Origin: Holophaga foetida DSM 6591
Lineage (GTDB): Bacteria; Acidobacteriota; Holophagae; Holophagales; Holophagaceae
NCBI RefSeq assembly: GCF_000242615.2
Contig: NZ_KI912268.1
Coordinates: 1,177,462 to 1,241,461, forward strand
DNA length: 64,000 nucleotides
Reading direction: 5' to 3'
A program made the position numbers and the translations under genes. The notes beneath the pieces were generated by a model that made no database searches, had not been told where the DNA came from, and saw only the letters and a list, made by a program, of their open reading frames with translations. Shown here piece by piece: positions 9,601 through 17,778 of this stretch (the stretch's first letter is position 1; every line of letters begins with the position of its first letter).

Positions 9601-9737
9601 GCATCGAAGAGGGAGGTCTTGCCAGCCCCGGTATCGCCCGCGATGAGGAAGAGGCGGTCCAGATGGGCGAAGTCGATGGTGAGTTCGGGACCGGCGTAGG
9701 GGCCGAAGTTCTGGAGGCTCAGGGTCAGGGGCTTCAT
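6684..9737 (-). CDS. sbcC: Exonuclease subunit SbcC (Rad50-like ATPase)
   Basis: 1017-residue SMC-like ATPase that, with SbcD, cleaves hairpins and protein-blocked DNA ends. The N-terminal half-ATPase has Walker A GDTGAGKTS (residues ~34-42) after the family start LSLQNFGPYAG; a very long Glu/Arg/Leu-rich coiled coil (~180-480 and ~520-840) is split by the zinc hook CPVC (~residue 500); the C-terminal half-ATPase has the signature LSGGEKFLASLSLALGLSD and Walker B LDALFIDEGFGSLD. All hallmark motifs are intact and the length is typical. It overlaps sbcD by four bases (ATGA), so the pair is translationally coupled with sbcD first. A terminator shared with the tRNA lies 12 bases past its stop codon. 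Confidence 0.96.
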   Translation of the reverse strand: MKPLTLSLQNFGPYAGPELTIDFAHLDRLFLIAGDTGAGKTSLFDAISYGLYGKPLGTRSETTLRSQFADETGSCVVSFTFETLTEQFQVTRSPYWVEKKERGGGFKKPSTRLAAFRRPRTGGEWEKLAEGKAGDINDALQAAVGFSHAEFSKLVVLPQGQFQQFLEMESAKREELLKQLFPVEDHEALAALAQVRAKGLEEEEKALVERQNEVRRDFDPDESAERLAGLEAGLADASERSRGADIAHQSAFQALTEGRLRQGQFQNLEVQRAREASLEAQGAARELDRVRLADHQRGLQVRSVLDQTEGAEGDRERLEKALRELQGEVEEADARLARAREACAGLGDAREALEARREEGRALERRKQGLMELAAANRGLAGLEQALQAAGEDHKRVQAEHQLLLEEQKGLEQAAEVIRELQVRRDSLRTEAEPLSLLEKDARRLGEMRAEELPRLRRKLEEAQGEARRAVLELQEAEGQLRASEVARDQARAADLASSLAPGEPCPVCGSLEHPAPALFHGDGLAELLDARRELVEARRKRVVDTERLGGVAAHSLGQGEADASTLARSLEEAGFVSPEALLERLQVLREDYKALVRQLKPLEEAQRGRGELQTRLQEVAQRVENLQAKRQETQQALALRSGERQRIFLEAGSPEDPLQALGDLEARAQALACGIREEAARLDALESELREGEKALALRQAEQAQKSRDLGTLVERIQGLEQALRTALAASAFPDRAAVRLALLEERERATLAKVLGDYDQALSATRGAIASLEKEVEGLTPPDLEELERVETAARGERDAAQASRQGAQASLEAHRKAAGRWAELQEAWKELKARGAIFLELSQDLNGAGKEGRPKLSFSSFVLGRWLAQVLEQGSRRLSVLSGGRYRFVHNDGVSDARKRAGLEIDVHDSHAGGQRSVGTLSGGEKFLASLSLALGLSDVIQASAGGRRLDALFIDEGFGSLDGDSLDRAIAVLEEIGEGRQVGVISHVESLKKTIPSQIRVEKGPAGSKVEVA

Positions 9738-10861
9738 CGGGTGCGCTCCAGTTCGGCCCTCAGCTCGCTGAAGGCGGCCACCAGAGGACCGGGGGGATCG
9801 CCGTCCCGGAGGCGGCGTTCGAAGGCCTGGAACTCCTCCCCGATATCGGGTTTCCGGAGGGCAGGAAGGGGCGCCAGGGCCTGGGACTGCGGAGCGACGT
9901 ATTCCTGGAAGTCCAACAGGAGGGGGAAGCGGCTGCGCAGGCGGGCCACGGGCTGGGTGATGCCAGCGGGCCCGGTGAGGGTCACCCGCACGTAGGCCTC
10001 GCCAAGCCCTGCAAAGCGCTCGTCCTCCATCAGCTCCTCCAGGCTGCCCTTCAGGTTCAGCATGGTCCGGAAAGGCCTCACGGGAACCAGCTCCAGTTCG
10101 GGGTCAACACCCTTGGTCAGGGTGATGGCGGCCATGGACTTGGCCTGGCCCGCCTCGGAGAAGCTGTACGCGAGGGGTGTGCCGCTGTAGCGGATCCGGG
10201 GTCCCAGCCCCTGGGGCCGATGGAGATGACCCAGGGCCACGTAGTCGAAACCCTCGAAGAGCTGGGTCTCCACCTGGACCGCCGTGCCCACCAGGGTCCG
10301 CTCCGAGTCGGAGACCTCGCCCCCCACAGCGAAGCAGTGGGCCACCAGGATATTGATCCGCTGGGGATCCATGCGCAGCCGGATCCGGGCCACGGCCTCT
10401 GCCAGGGCCTCCCGCTGGGTCTGAATCATCACCCGCCCGTTCTCGCCACCGACCGCCAGGCTGCCGGACCAGAGGAAGGGCACCAGCCAGACATCGGCCC
10501 CAGGGAGCCGCACGGGCTCGTCCACACGCTCCCCGCCTCCCCGGATATGGATACCACCGGCCTCCAGGAGACGGGAGGCCAGGGCCACTCGGGCCGCGCT
10601 GTCATGGTTGCCAGCGATGACCAGCAGCGCCGTTTCGGGGCAGGCCGCCCTGAAACCCTCCAGAAAGCCGTTCCAGAGCCCCACCGCCTCCTCGGAGGGG
10701 ATGCTCCGGTCGAAGACATCGCCCGCCACCACCAGGGCCTCATAGGGGCATTCCCGAAGGTGTTCCAGCAGGCTTCCCAGGAAGGACTCCTGGTCCCGCA
10801 GGAGGCTGTGCTCGTGCAGGACCCGCCCCAGATGCCAGTCAGACGTGTGAAGGATGCGCAT
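9734..10861 (-). CDS. sbcD: Exonuclease subunit SbcD (Mre11-like nuclease)
   Basis: 375-residue Mn-dependent calcineurin-type phosphoesterase, nuclease partner of SbcC. Metal-binding motifs are present in order: TSDWHLGR (residues ~6-13), VVAGDVFDR (~45-53), AGNHDS (~84-89), VAHCFAVGG (~170-178) and YVALGHLHRPQ (~207-217). The C-terminal part is the capping domain. Start ATG at 10861; the leader contains a small dyad TCCAGG/CCTGGA at 10864-10880 that might be a regulatory site or chance. It is the first gene of sbcD-sbcC. Confidence 0.95.
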   Translation of the reverse strand: MRILHTSDWHLGRVLHEHSLLRDQESFLGSLLEHLRECPYEALVVAGDVFDRSIPSEEAVGLWNGFLEGFRAACPETALLVIAGNHDSAARVALASRLLEAGGIHIRGGGERVDEPVRLPGADVWLVPFLWSGSLAVGGENGRVMIQTQREALAEAVARIRLRMDPQRINILVAHCFAVGGEVSDSERTLVGTAVQVETQLFEGFDYVALGHLHRPQGLGPRIRYSGTPLAYSFSEAGQAKSMAAITLTKGVDPELELVPVRPFRTMLNLKGSLEELMEDERFAGLGEAYVRVTLTGPAGITQPVARLRSRFPLLLDFQEYVAPQSQALAPLPALRKPDIGEEFQAFERRLRDGDPPGPLVAAFSELRAELERTR

Positions 10862-10942
10862 AGTCCAGGTATACCCTGGAATGGACGTCAGGAGATGTCC
10901 AGCTCCACCCTTTCAGAACCGAGGTGCCAACGGATCTCAGTG

Positions 10943-11146
10943 CTATACGGTCACATCGAGAAGATTGTCCGACTTGGCCTGGACCGTTTCCTTGGTGTCG
11001 GCCTTGGTATCAGCCTTGGGATGGGTGCGGTCGTACTGCTGAATCTCCATCTCCGTAACCTTGCCGTCACGGTTCAGATCCCTTGGATCGGAAACCAATG
11101 CACTGGTGCTGCTACTGGTGGCACTGCCAACGCTTCCCACTGCCAT
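10943..11146 (-). CDS. Small EF-hand protein
   Basis: 67-residue protein starting at the ATG at 11146, chosen because AAGGAGG lies at ideal distance; the longer open frame upstream has no start support. It contains one canonical EF-hand calcium loop, DLNRDGKVTEME (ligands D1, N3, D5, K7 backbone, E12; residues ~23-34), followed by a charged tail with a KADTKADTKE repeat. No signal peptide. Small single-EF-hand proteins are known in bacteria as putative calcium sensors or buffers, but no function can be assigned. It stands alone between sbcD and the channel gene, all on the minus strand. Confidence 0.7.
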   Translation of the reverse strand: MAVGSVGSATSSSTSALVSDPRDLNRDGKVTEMEIQQYDRTHPKADTKADTKETVQAKSDNLLDVTV

Positions 11147-11355
11147 GGCGCCCTCCTTGGCGAATTGTTCCGGGTTGATTATCGGCAGGCCTCCGGGCAG
11201 AGAAAACGCTTTGTGGCGAATCAGCCCCAATACCCGCCAGACGGACAAATACACAGGCCGAATGCAGCATTCAGCCCGACGGAATGAAAGTCGCGAGTGC
11301 CCCCCACGGCGCACGGGCCTGCCCGCCCATGCCATCGCAACCATTCTCCCCTCGC

Positions 11356-12651
11356 TCAATCCTGAAGGATCTTCCTCGCATAGGCCAGAAGGAAAAGAGG
11401 CATGAGAACGGTTCCGATCAGCGCTTCGGAACAGAGCAGCACCTTTGGCCATACCCCTTCGAGGTCCGGCACATTTCCGAACCCAAGCGTCGTAAATGCT
11501 ATAATGGAGTAATAAATTCCATATCCAATACTCGCAGCAAGACCATATAGGGAGTTGAGCTTGAAATACAGAGCAAAGCCAGTACCCCAGAGAGCGATAA
11601 CCACAAGGACAGTCAATAATGGCCTTCGCCATTTCAGACCGTAACCGAACATCAAGTCCTTGAAAAACCACTCAAAAAACTGTTTTGCCAAGCTTTGGTG
11701 AAGCAGATGCCTCTTGCAAACCATTTCCAAATACTGGTAGTTGTCCGCTTCCAGGAAAAAACCATTGCTTCTCAACAGAAGGCGAATCTGGGAATTGACC
11801 TGCGCCGCCCGCAGCCATGCAGGGAAGAGATCCACGATGTACCAATCGTCGCCTTCGCCCTTGCGCTTCGAGGAAGAAGGTTTGCTGTTCCGGGCTTCCT
11901 CCAGTTCTCCAGGTCGCCCGAAGCAGGTGAGGTGGTTGATCTTCATGTCCGCGATATCAGCCCTTGCGAGAAGAGCCCGGTCAAAGATCGCGGCAAAGCA
12001 TGTGGTTTCATGGAAGGACGCGTTGCGAAGGACGGCCTGATCAAAGCGAACCATCGTGCAGTCAGCGTTATCGAGAATCAAGTGATCACAGACCGCTCTG
12101 CTGAAGACAGCGAAATGGCACTCAGCCCCTGAAAAGTCGCCCCCCTCGCAGGTCGCATCCTCGAAGTTGGTCTCAAAACACCGCGAGAAAGCAAAGCAGG
12201 CCTGGGATATATCAGCCCCTTCAAAATGCATGTTCTCAAGGAATGCTCCCCTGAATGTGGCAAACCGGAGCGAAGCTCCCCTCAAGTCGCGGGAATCGCG
12301 GATCTGATAGCGGGAGGCCTCCATGGGACAGACTTCCGGCAATCCGAACTTCCCAAGGTCATCTAGCATCTTTGAGATCACCGCTTCAGCTTGGCTGTTC
12401 CAGATTTCACGGGCGCGCTTTCGAAGGCCATCACTGCCGCCCCCTCCAGGATCGGAAACCGGGCATTCCATCAGCTTCCGCCTGATCTCCGCCATCCGGA
12501 GAGTGAGCAGCTCTTGGAAGGTGGCGGCCCCATCGATTTCAACGGGCTTCCCATTGTCGGGGGAAAGCAGGGGGTACTGCCAGCGTTCCCGGAGAAGAGA
12601 GATTTGTTCTTTCAGGTATTGCGCGACGACAATTACCCCTGTGCATCGCAT
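11356..12651 (-). CDS. Pentapeptide-repeat protein with C-terminal two-helix potassium channel
   Basis: About 431 residues if the ATG at 12651 is used. The middle (~residues 100-255) is made of pentapeptide repeats of the A(D/N)Lxx type (GASLRFATFRGAFLENMHF, GADISQACF, NADCTMVRFDQAVLRNASF), which form a right-handed beta-helix. The C-terminus (~345-431) is a minimal ion channel: helix LLTVLVVIALWGTGFALYF, pore loop with selectivity filter TTLGFGN, and a second helix. The open frame continues upstream, but beyond 12682 it is only the antisense of an insertion sequence, whose end lies 31 bases before the chosen ATG; the true N-terminus or promoter may be lost. Base composition is visibly lower in GC than the neighbours, suggesting acquisition. 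What the propeller-like repeat senses is unknown. Confidence 0.7.
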   Translation of the reverse strand: MRCTGVIVVAQYLKEQISLLRERWQYPLLSPDNGKPVEIDGAATFQELLTLRMAEIRRKLMECPVSDPGGGGSDGLRKRAREIWNSQAEAVISKMLDDLGKFGLPEVCPMEASRYQIRDSRDLRGASLRFATFRGAFLENMHFEGADISQACFAFSRCFETNFEDATCEGGDFSGAECHFAVFSRAVCDHLILDNADCTMVRFDQAVLRNASFHETTCFAAIFDRALLARADIADMKINHLTCFGRPGELEEARNSKPSSSKRKGEGDDWYIVDLFPAWLRAAQVNSQIRLLLRSNGFFLEADNYQYLEMVCKRHLLHQSLAKQFFEWFFKDLMFGYGLKWRRPLLTVLVVIALWGTGFALYFKLNSLYGLAASIGYGIYYSIIAFTTLGFGNVPDLEGVWPKVLLCSEALIGTVLMPLFLLAYARKILQD

Positions 12652-12729
12652 TGCCTCGCCTAAAAGACTACCGGACCCTGCCTGTTGCCTCACGTAATCT
12701 GCTACCGCACATAGCGGCAGGAGGTTCCG

Positions 12730-14232
12730 ATGAAGGGGCAAGTGAGCAAGGCGGTTCGTGGGGAATTGATCCAGGCGATCCGAGAGCGGTACCAGCTGGG
12801 CACGCGGTCTGAAAAGCGCCGGATCCTGGATGAGTTTCTCGCCCTCACGGGGTATCACCGTAAGCACGCAATTCGCTTACTGACGGATGCGCATCCTGTG
12901 CGCGAGGGGGTCTATCCACCACGTGAGCGGGTGTACGGAAAGGCCGTTCGAGAGGCACTCATCGTTCTGTGGGAAGCTTCGGACCGTGTTTGTGGCAAGC
13001 GGCTCAAGGCTCTGGTGCCACTTCTCATCAATGCCTTAGAACGCCATGGCCACCTCTACCTCGATCCAGAGGTCCGTTGCCGGGTGCTTGCCGCGAGTCC
13101 TGCAACCATCGACCGGATTTTGGCCCCGACCCGCGCTGCGATCGGAGGCAAGCTGCGCAGGCGTCCTTCTACACCCGCGATCCGGCGGAACGTCCCGGTG
13201 CGAACCTTTGCTGACTGGAAGGAACCCAAGCCCGGATTTATGGAGGCTGACCTCGTTGCTCACAGCGGGGTGAGCATGGCCGGGAGTTTCGTTCACACCC
13301 TCGTGCTTACCGATGTCGCCTCAGGCTGGACGGAGTGTGTTCCGCTCGTGGTCCGTAGCGCGACCTTGGTCGTGGAAGCAGTGGCGAGGTTACGAGAGGT
13401 GCTGCCCTTCGAACTTCTGGGCATGGATGTGGACAATGGCACCGAATTCCTGAATGAGTGTCTCTTTACCTACTGCAATGAGAACACCATCGAGTTCACG
13501 CGGTCGCGTCCTTACCATAAGAACGACCAAGCCTGGGTGGAGCAAAAGAACGGCGCCATCGTCAGGAAAATCGTCGGTTATGGTCGGATCGAAGGGCTCA
13601 AGGCCGCGAAGGCGCTCATGCGGCTCTATGCTGCATCCCGGCTGTTCGTGAACTTCTTTCAGCCTTCCTTCAAGCTGGCTTCAAAGACGCGGATCGGAGC
13701 GCGTGTCACGAAGCGTTACCACGCGCCCGCGACACCTTGTGCCCGCTTGATGTCATCGGAATCTATCCCAGACCAGATGAAAGAACGCCTGAAGGCCACT
13801 GAAGTCGCACTCGACCCGCTCCGCTTACTGGAGGAGATCCGCACCATGCAGGAACACCTCGCCCAGCTTGTGGCGGGTGAGGCCCTCCAGGTTCCTCCCC
13901 ACCAGATTGCGGACCTGGACCAGTTTCTGAATGGCCTCTCCACCGCATGGCAGTCAGGTGAGGTCAGGCCCACCCATCGTCCCCCGGAAAAGCCCGCACG
14001 GACTTGGAGGACGAGGGAAGACCCATTCGAGAAAGACTGGTTAACTATCTCGGAGTGGCTGGAAACGGAACCGGACCGCACCGCCAAAGAATTACTCCAA
14101 CGCCTCCAGATCGAATCCCCCACGAACTACACGGCTGGGCAACTCCGAACACTTCAACGAAGGGTGAAAGCATGGCGCGATGCAGAGGCAAGGCGGCTAG
14201 TATTTGCCGGAAATGCCTATGTCACGCCGTGA
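12730..14232 (+). CDS. DDE transposase (rve/integrase core)
   Basis: 500-residue transposase that would cut and rejoin the element ends. An N-terminal helix-turn-helix-like region (~10-60, with GYHRKHAIRLL) is followed by an rve/RNase H-like core: Asp174 in MEADLVAH, Asp235 in GMDVDNGTEF and Glu271 in AWVEQKNG, that is a D-D-35-E triad. The C-terminal ~150 residues are basic and Gln/Arg-rich. A good ribosome-binding site (GGCAGGAGG) precedes the ATG. The gene looks intact and possibly active. Confidence 0.92.
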   Translation: MKGQVSKAVRGELIQAIRERYQLGTRSEKRRILDEFLALTGYHRKHAIRLLTDAHPVREGVYPPRERVYGKAVREALIVLWEASDRVCGKRLKALVPLLINALERHGHLYLDPEVRCRVLAASPATIDRILAPTRAAIGGKLRRRPSTPAIRRNVPVRTFADWKEPKPGFMEADLVAHSGVSMAGSFVHTLVLTDVASGWTECVPLVVRSATLVVEAVARLREVLPFELLGMDVDNGTEFLNECLFTYCNENTIEFTRSRPYHKNDQAWVEQKNGAIVRKIVGYGRIEGLKAAKALMRLYAASRLFVNFFQPSFKLASKTRIGARVTKRYHAPATPCARLMSSESIPDQMKERLKATEVALDPLRLLEEIRTMQEHLAQLVAGEALQVPPHQIADLDQFLNGLSTAWQSGEVRPTHRPPEKPARTWRTREDPFEKDWLTISEWLETEPDRTAKELLQRLQIESPTNYTAGQLRTLQRRVKAWRDAEARRLVFAGNAYVTP

Positions 14233-14272
14233 CCAACTAGACATGGTGGACGACACCTACTGCTTGCCGCGC

Positions 14273-14325
14273 CCGGTAGGGGCAGCTTCGGTCGGCCTAC
14301 GGCCTCCCTCCGCTGCCCCTACCGG
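14273..14325 (+). terminator. Hairpin inside the insertion sequence, possible terminator
   Basis: CCGGTAGGGGCAGC (14273-14286) and its exact complement GCTGCCCCTACCGG (14312-14325) form a 14-bp stem downstream of the transposase stop. There is no T run, so a true intrinsic terminator is not certain; it may instead limit read-through between the element and the flanking gene. Confidence 0.45.
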
Positions 14326-14389
14326 ATGGAATCCATCCAGGTAGCAACTATCATGAGGCACTTGGGTAACACTCGTTCGTGAGGCAACA

Positions 14390-15508
14390 CGACGCACATT
14401 CCTAATTGACGCCGCCCAGGCAGAGGCTACTTGGCTGGATGATTTTGCGCTCTTCATGGCACTGAAGGATGCGCATGAGGGTAGCTGTTGGCTGACATGG
14501 GATCCGGAATTCCGGGAGGGTCATCAAGCCTCGCTCGTTCGTGCACGGGAGCAGCTCGCCGATGAGATCGAGCAGCATCGGTTTCGCCAGTTCCTCTTCT
14601 TCCGCCAGTGGCATGCGCTCAGGGCCTACGCGCATTCGCAGGGTGTGAAGCTCATCGGGGATGTCCCGATCTTCATCGCCCTCGATTCGGCAGATGCCTG
14701 GAGCCATCCGGACTACTTCCAGCTCGACAGACATCACCACCCCAGGGCGGTGGCCGGTGTACCGCCGGACTACTTCAGCGTCACCGGCCAGTTGTGGGGA
14801 AATCCGCTCTACAACTGGAACCGACTGCAGCAGACCGGTTATGCCTGGTGGGTGGACCGGATGCGTGCAGCCATGAAAATGGTCGATCTGGTGCGAGTCG
14901 ATCATTTCCGGGGCTTCGAAGCCAACTGGTCAGTCCCGGCCGGGAGCCAGACAGCGAAAGACGGCCAGTGGATCAAGGGTCCGGGCGCCAAGCTGTTCGA
15001 GGCCATGGGCCAGCGACTGGGCCCTCTGCCCATCCTCGCGGAAGACCTGGGCAGCATCACGCCAGAGGTGTATGAACTGATGGAGAGGTATCAGTTTCCC
15101 GGCATGCGAGTGCTCCAGTTCGCCTTCTCGGATGCTCAGGAAGGGCGCTTCCTGCCGCACCATTACGTGCGGAATACCGTGGTCTACACCGGCACGCACG
15201 ATAACGACACGACCCGAGGTTGGTACGCCTCGACCACCGCGATGGAGCGCGCCCTCCTTCAACGCTACCTCGGCCAAGCCTGCGATGAGAAGAGCGCCAG
15301 CTGGATGCTGATGCGCTTGGCCTGGGCTTCCGTCGCGAATCTGGCCGTGGCCCCCCTCCAGGACATTTTGAATCTGGGATCGGAGGCGCGCATGAATTTC
15401 CCGGGCCGATCTGCAGGCTGGTGGCGCTGGCGCTACCAGAAGAACCAATTGACCAGCGCCTTGCTGGATCGGCTGGGAGAGATGACTGAGACCTTCCAGC
15501 GCAATTGA
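14390..15508 (+). pseudogene. malQ: 4-alpha-glucanotransferase (amylomaltase), 5'-truncated
   Basis: A GH77 amylomaltase reading frame is open from the very edge of the insertion sequence (first codon 14393) to 15508, about 371 residues. Homology starts at once with a WLDDFALFMALK motif, which lies near residue 115 of complete enzymes, so roughly the first 115 residues are missing. Catalytic elements are still present: nucleophile Asp in VRVDHFRGFEANW, acid/base Glu in ILAEDLGSITPE, and HDNDTTRGW, plus the substrate-loop motif GVPPDYFSVTGQLWGNPLYNW. The ATG at 14456 lacks a ribosome-binding site. A fold without the N-terminal part of the barrel is unlikely to be active, so it is called a remnant created at the IS border. 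Confidence 0.88.
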
Positions 15509-15537
15509 AGGGTCGGAGACATCCACGCAGGCAGATT

Positions 15538-17559
15538 TCACATGGGGAGGCTGATGGTGAAGGTCGTCCCCCTCCCCAGCTCGGATTCCAGGTCGAGACG
15601 GCCATGGTGCTTGTCCACGATCACGCCGCGGGCAATGGCCAAGCCCTGCCCCGTCCCCTTCCCAATGGGCTTGGTGGTGAAAAAGGGCTCGAAGATGCGC
15701 TGCCGGATGGCCTCGGGAATGCCTGTCCCATTGTCTTCGACGCGGATCACCGCCTCGTTGCCGATGTGGCACGTTGAGACCCTGATCCGCCCCTTGAGTT
15801 CCGAATTCCCATGATCCTTGGCTTCCTGGATGGCATGGGCGGCATTGATCACCAGGTTGAGGATCACTTGGTTGAATTCACTAGGGAAGCAGGGCACAAG
15901 CGGAAGGTCCGGGTCGTATTCCGTCTCCAGGTCGGCGAAGTATTTCCACTCATTGCGACTGATGATCAGCGTGCTTTCAATGGAGTGGTTCAAATCCACG
16001 GGCATCTTGGATTCCGAGCCGGGATGGCTGAAGTCCTTCATCGCCCCGACGATGCGTGCAACCCTGGAAATCCCATCCAGCATCTGGTCAATGGCCCTGG
16101 GGATCTCCGTGACGCAATAGTCCAGATCCAGCCCCCGGGAAAGCTCTCTCAAGGTAGGGATCAGATCAGGGGTCGCCTCCGAACCTTCCTTCAGCAAGCG
16201 GCCCTGCTCCTGGATGAGTGGCAGAATGTCCCTGAAGGCATCCCGCAGGAAGATCGTGTTGTCTCCAATGAACTGCGTGGGTGTGTTGATCTCATGGGCA
16301 ATGCCGGCCGCGAGCTGGCCGATGGCTTCCAGCTTCTGGGCCTGCCGGAGCTGGATCTCCAGGCGGGCCTTCTCCATCTCGCTGCGCTTGCGATCCGTGA
16401 TATCCAGCATTGTGCCGACGAGGCCCGCCACCCGGCCTTCGATATCGAAGAAGGGGGCTTTCGACTCGATGGAGGCTCCGGGGCCCCCATCGGCACAGAT
16501 CGATTCCTCTTCGTAGGTCAGGCTCTTGCCCTCTCTCAGAACCGCCAGATCAGTCACCTCACGTTCGGAGTTCACCAGGGAGGGGGCGCACTCCCCGAGC
16601 GTCCTGCCGATCAGCTCGGCCTTGGGAAGGCCGATGTAGTCCAGGAGTGCCTGGTTGCATCCCAGGAAGCGCAGATTGGCGTCCTTGTAATAGATGGGAT
16701 GCGGGATGGTCTCGATGACGGTCTGCAGGAAATGGAGTTGCTCTAGCCGTTCCTTCTCCATGACCTTGCGCTGGGTGATGTCCCGCATGACAGCGACCGC
16801 ATGCCAGCGCCCTCCCAGCATCACCGTAGACAGAGAGATTTCAAGGAGGATCGCCCTTCCGGTCTTGGCCCGTCCAGTGAGTTCGAGGGTCCTGCCGTAG
16901 GTGTGCTCCTGCCCCAGGAACATGGCGCCCTGGAATAGGCGTTCGAACTCGCCCCGGCACTCCTCGGCGAACACAAGCCTGAATAGATCCCGCCCCAGGG
17001 CGTTAGGGGACGGGTGCCCGAACATGCGCTCTGCCATCGGATTCCAGTACGTGATCCAGAAGTGATTGTCCGTCATAAGGATGGCATCGGAGGCGGCCTC
17101 CCCCACCGCCGCCAGCTTCTCATGCATCTCCCGAAGGGAAGCCTCGGTCTCACGGCGCTTCCTGCGGCTTTCGGCCTCCCGCAGTTCACGATCGATGGCC
17201 GGCAGCAACCGGGTGAGGTTGCCCTTGGCGATGAAATCGTGGGCTCCGGCCTTGAGGGCGGCCACCGCAACATCTTCCCCGATGGTTCCGGACACCAGGA
17301 TGAAGGGAATGTCGATGCCAGTCCCCTTGAGAAGCTCCAAGGCGTCCATCCCATTGAAGCGAGGCAGGGAGTAATCAGAGATGACCAGATCCCAGAGGGC
17401 GTTCGAAAGGGCCTTGGACATGGCTTCCGGGGTATCCACGCGATGGCAGGAAACCCGTAGTCCAGCCCCTTCCAGATGCGCGAGAAGCAGTTCTGCATCC
17501 TCTGGAGCGTCTTCCACCAGGAGGATGCTGAGCGCTTGATTGGACAATTCCGAAGTCAT
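15538..17559 (-). CDS. Receiver-PAS-PAS hybrid histidine kinase
   Basis: 673-residue cytoplasmic sensor kinase starting at the ATG at 17559 (MTSELSNQA); the longer open frame upstream is non-coding leader. Order: N-terminal receiver (~10-125, LLVEDAPEDAE, phospho-Asp in VISDYSLPRFNG), PAS (~150-270, DAILMTDNHFWITYWNP), PAS (~285-400), histidine-kinase dimerisation box AAGIAHEINTPTQF, and ATPase domain with NLVINAAHAI, VEDNGTGIP and GKGTGQGLAIA. No membrane segments, so input is probably intracellular or via the receiver. It is transcribed away from the TonB-receptor signalling run and converges on the malQ remnant. Confidence 0.9.
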   Translation of the reverse strand: MTSELSNQALSILLVEDAPEDAELLLAHLEGAGLRVSCHRVDTPEAMSKALSNALWDLVISDYSLPRFNGMDALELLKGTGIDIPFILVSGTIGEDVAVAALKAGAHDFIAKGNLTRLLPAIDRELREAESRRKRRETEASLREMHEKLAAVGEAASDAILMTDNHFWITYWNPMAERMFGHPSPNALGRDLFRLVFAEECRGEFERLFQGAMFLGQEHTYGRTLELTGRAKTGRAILLEISLSTVMLGGRWHAVAVMRDITQRKVMEKERLEQLHFLQTVIETIPHPIYYKDANLRFLGCNQALLDYIGLPKAELIGRTLGECAPSLVNSEREVTDLAVLREGKSLTYEEESICADGGPGASIESKAPFFDIEGRVAGLVGTMLDITDRKRSEMEKARLEIQLRQAQKLEAIGQLAAGIAHEINTPTQFIGDNTIFLRDAFRDILPLIQEQGRLLKEGSEATPDLIPTLRELSRGLDLDYCVTEIPRAIDQMLDGISRVARIVGAMKDFSHPGSESKMPVDLNHSIESTLIISRNEWKYFADLETEYDPDLPLVPCFPSEFNQVILNLVINAAHAIQEAKDHGNSELKGRIRVSTCHIGNEAVIRVEDNGTGIPEAIRQRIFEPFFTTKPIGKGTGQGLAIARGVIVDKHHGRLDLESELGRGTTFTISLPM

Positions 17560-17778
17560 AGCTATAGGCCTGAGCGCTCGCACGGAGGGTGGACTGGACA
17601 GGGTGATGGAACAGCTCACCCGCTTGATTCGGCAACCCGGAAATCCGCCATGAGTAATGTTCCGCCCGGAAATCCCGAGAAAAACATAAGCCGCACCATC
17701 ATGGATCAGCATCCAGCCCCATACTTCCCGGGAATCCCCTACCACAGGCCATTCGTTCTCCTGAATCGGAGAGATGCC
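17560..17778. other. Intergenic region between divergent kinase and TonB-receptor genes
   Basis: About 220 bases that should hold both promoters. Visible structure: a 6-bp hairpin GGGTGA/TCACCC (17601-17606 / 17616-17621) and an 11-base direct repeat CCCGGAAATCC at 17636-17646 and 17665-17675 with 29-base spacing, which could be a binding site for a regulator. I do not recognise a riboswitch here. The open frame running through this region on both strands has no supported start. Confidence 0.4.

Larger units (their letters stand above)
12683..14389 (+). mobile_element. Insertion sequence, 1707 bp, single DDE transposase
   Basis: The element is bounded by perfect 12-base inverted repeats, TGTTGCCTCACG at 12683-12694 and CGTGAGGCAACA at 14378-14389; beyond 12 bases the ends diverge. 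It carries one transposase gene and, after it, a 14-base hairpin arm pair at 14273-14286 and 14312-14325 that could stop transcription. The bases flanking the two ends (CCCTGCC on the left, CGACGCA on the right) do not match, so no target duplication is visible. The family was not identified with certainty; the transposase resembles the rve-type group often listed under ISNCY. Confidence 0.88.

Noticed and set aside
7059-9995. 978-codon open frame on the plus strand opposite sbcC
   Set aside because: Antisense shadow of sbcC; Leu/Gly/Pro-rich without domain or ribosome-binding site.
10864-10880. Dyad TCCAGG/CCTGGA just before sbcD as operator
   Set aside because: Only 6-bp arms and no second copy; could be chance.
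12652-12867. N-terminal extension of the channel protein through the IS end
   Set aside because: The extra codons are the antisense of the insertion sequence and its transposase start, so they cannot be the original N-terminus.
17476-17778. Longer N-terminus of the signalling TonB receptor
   Set aside because: It would hide the signal peptide at 17779 and cover the divergent promoter region.
17560-17778. Possible riboswitch in the divergent leader
   Set aside because: A short hairpin and an 11-base direct repeat are visible, but no conserved core of a riboswitch class that I know.
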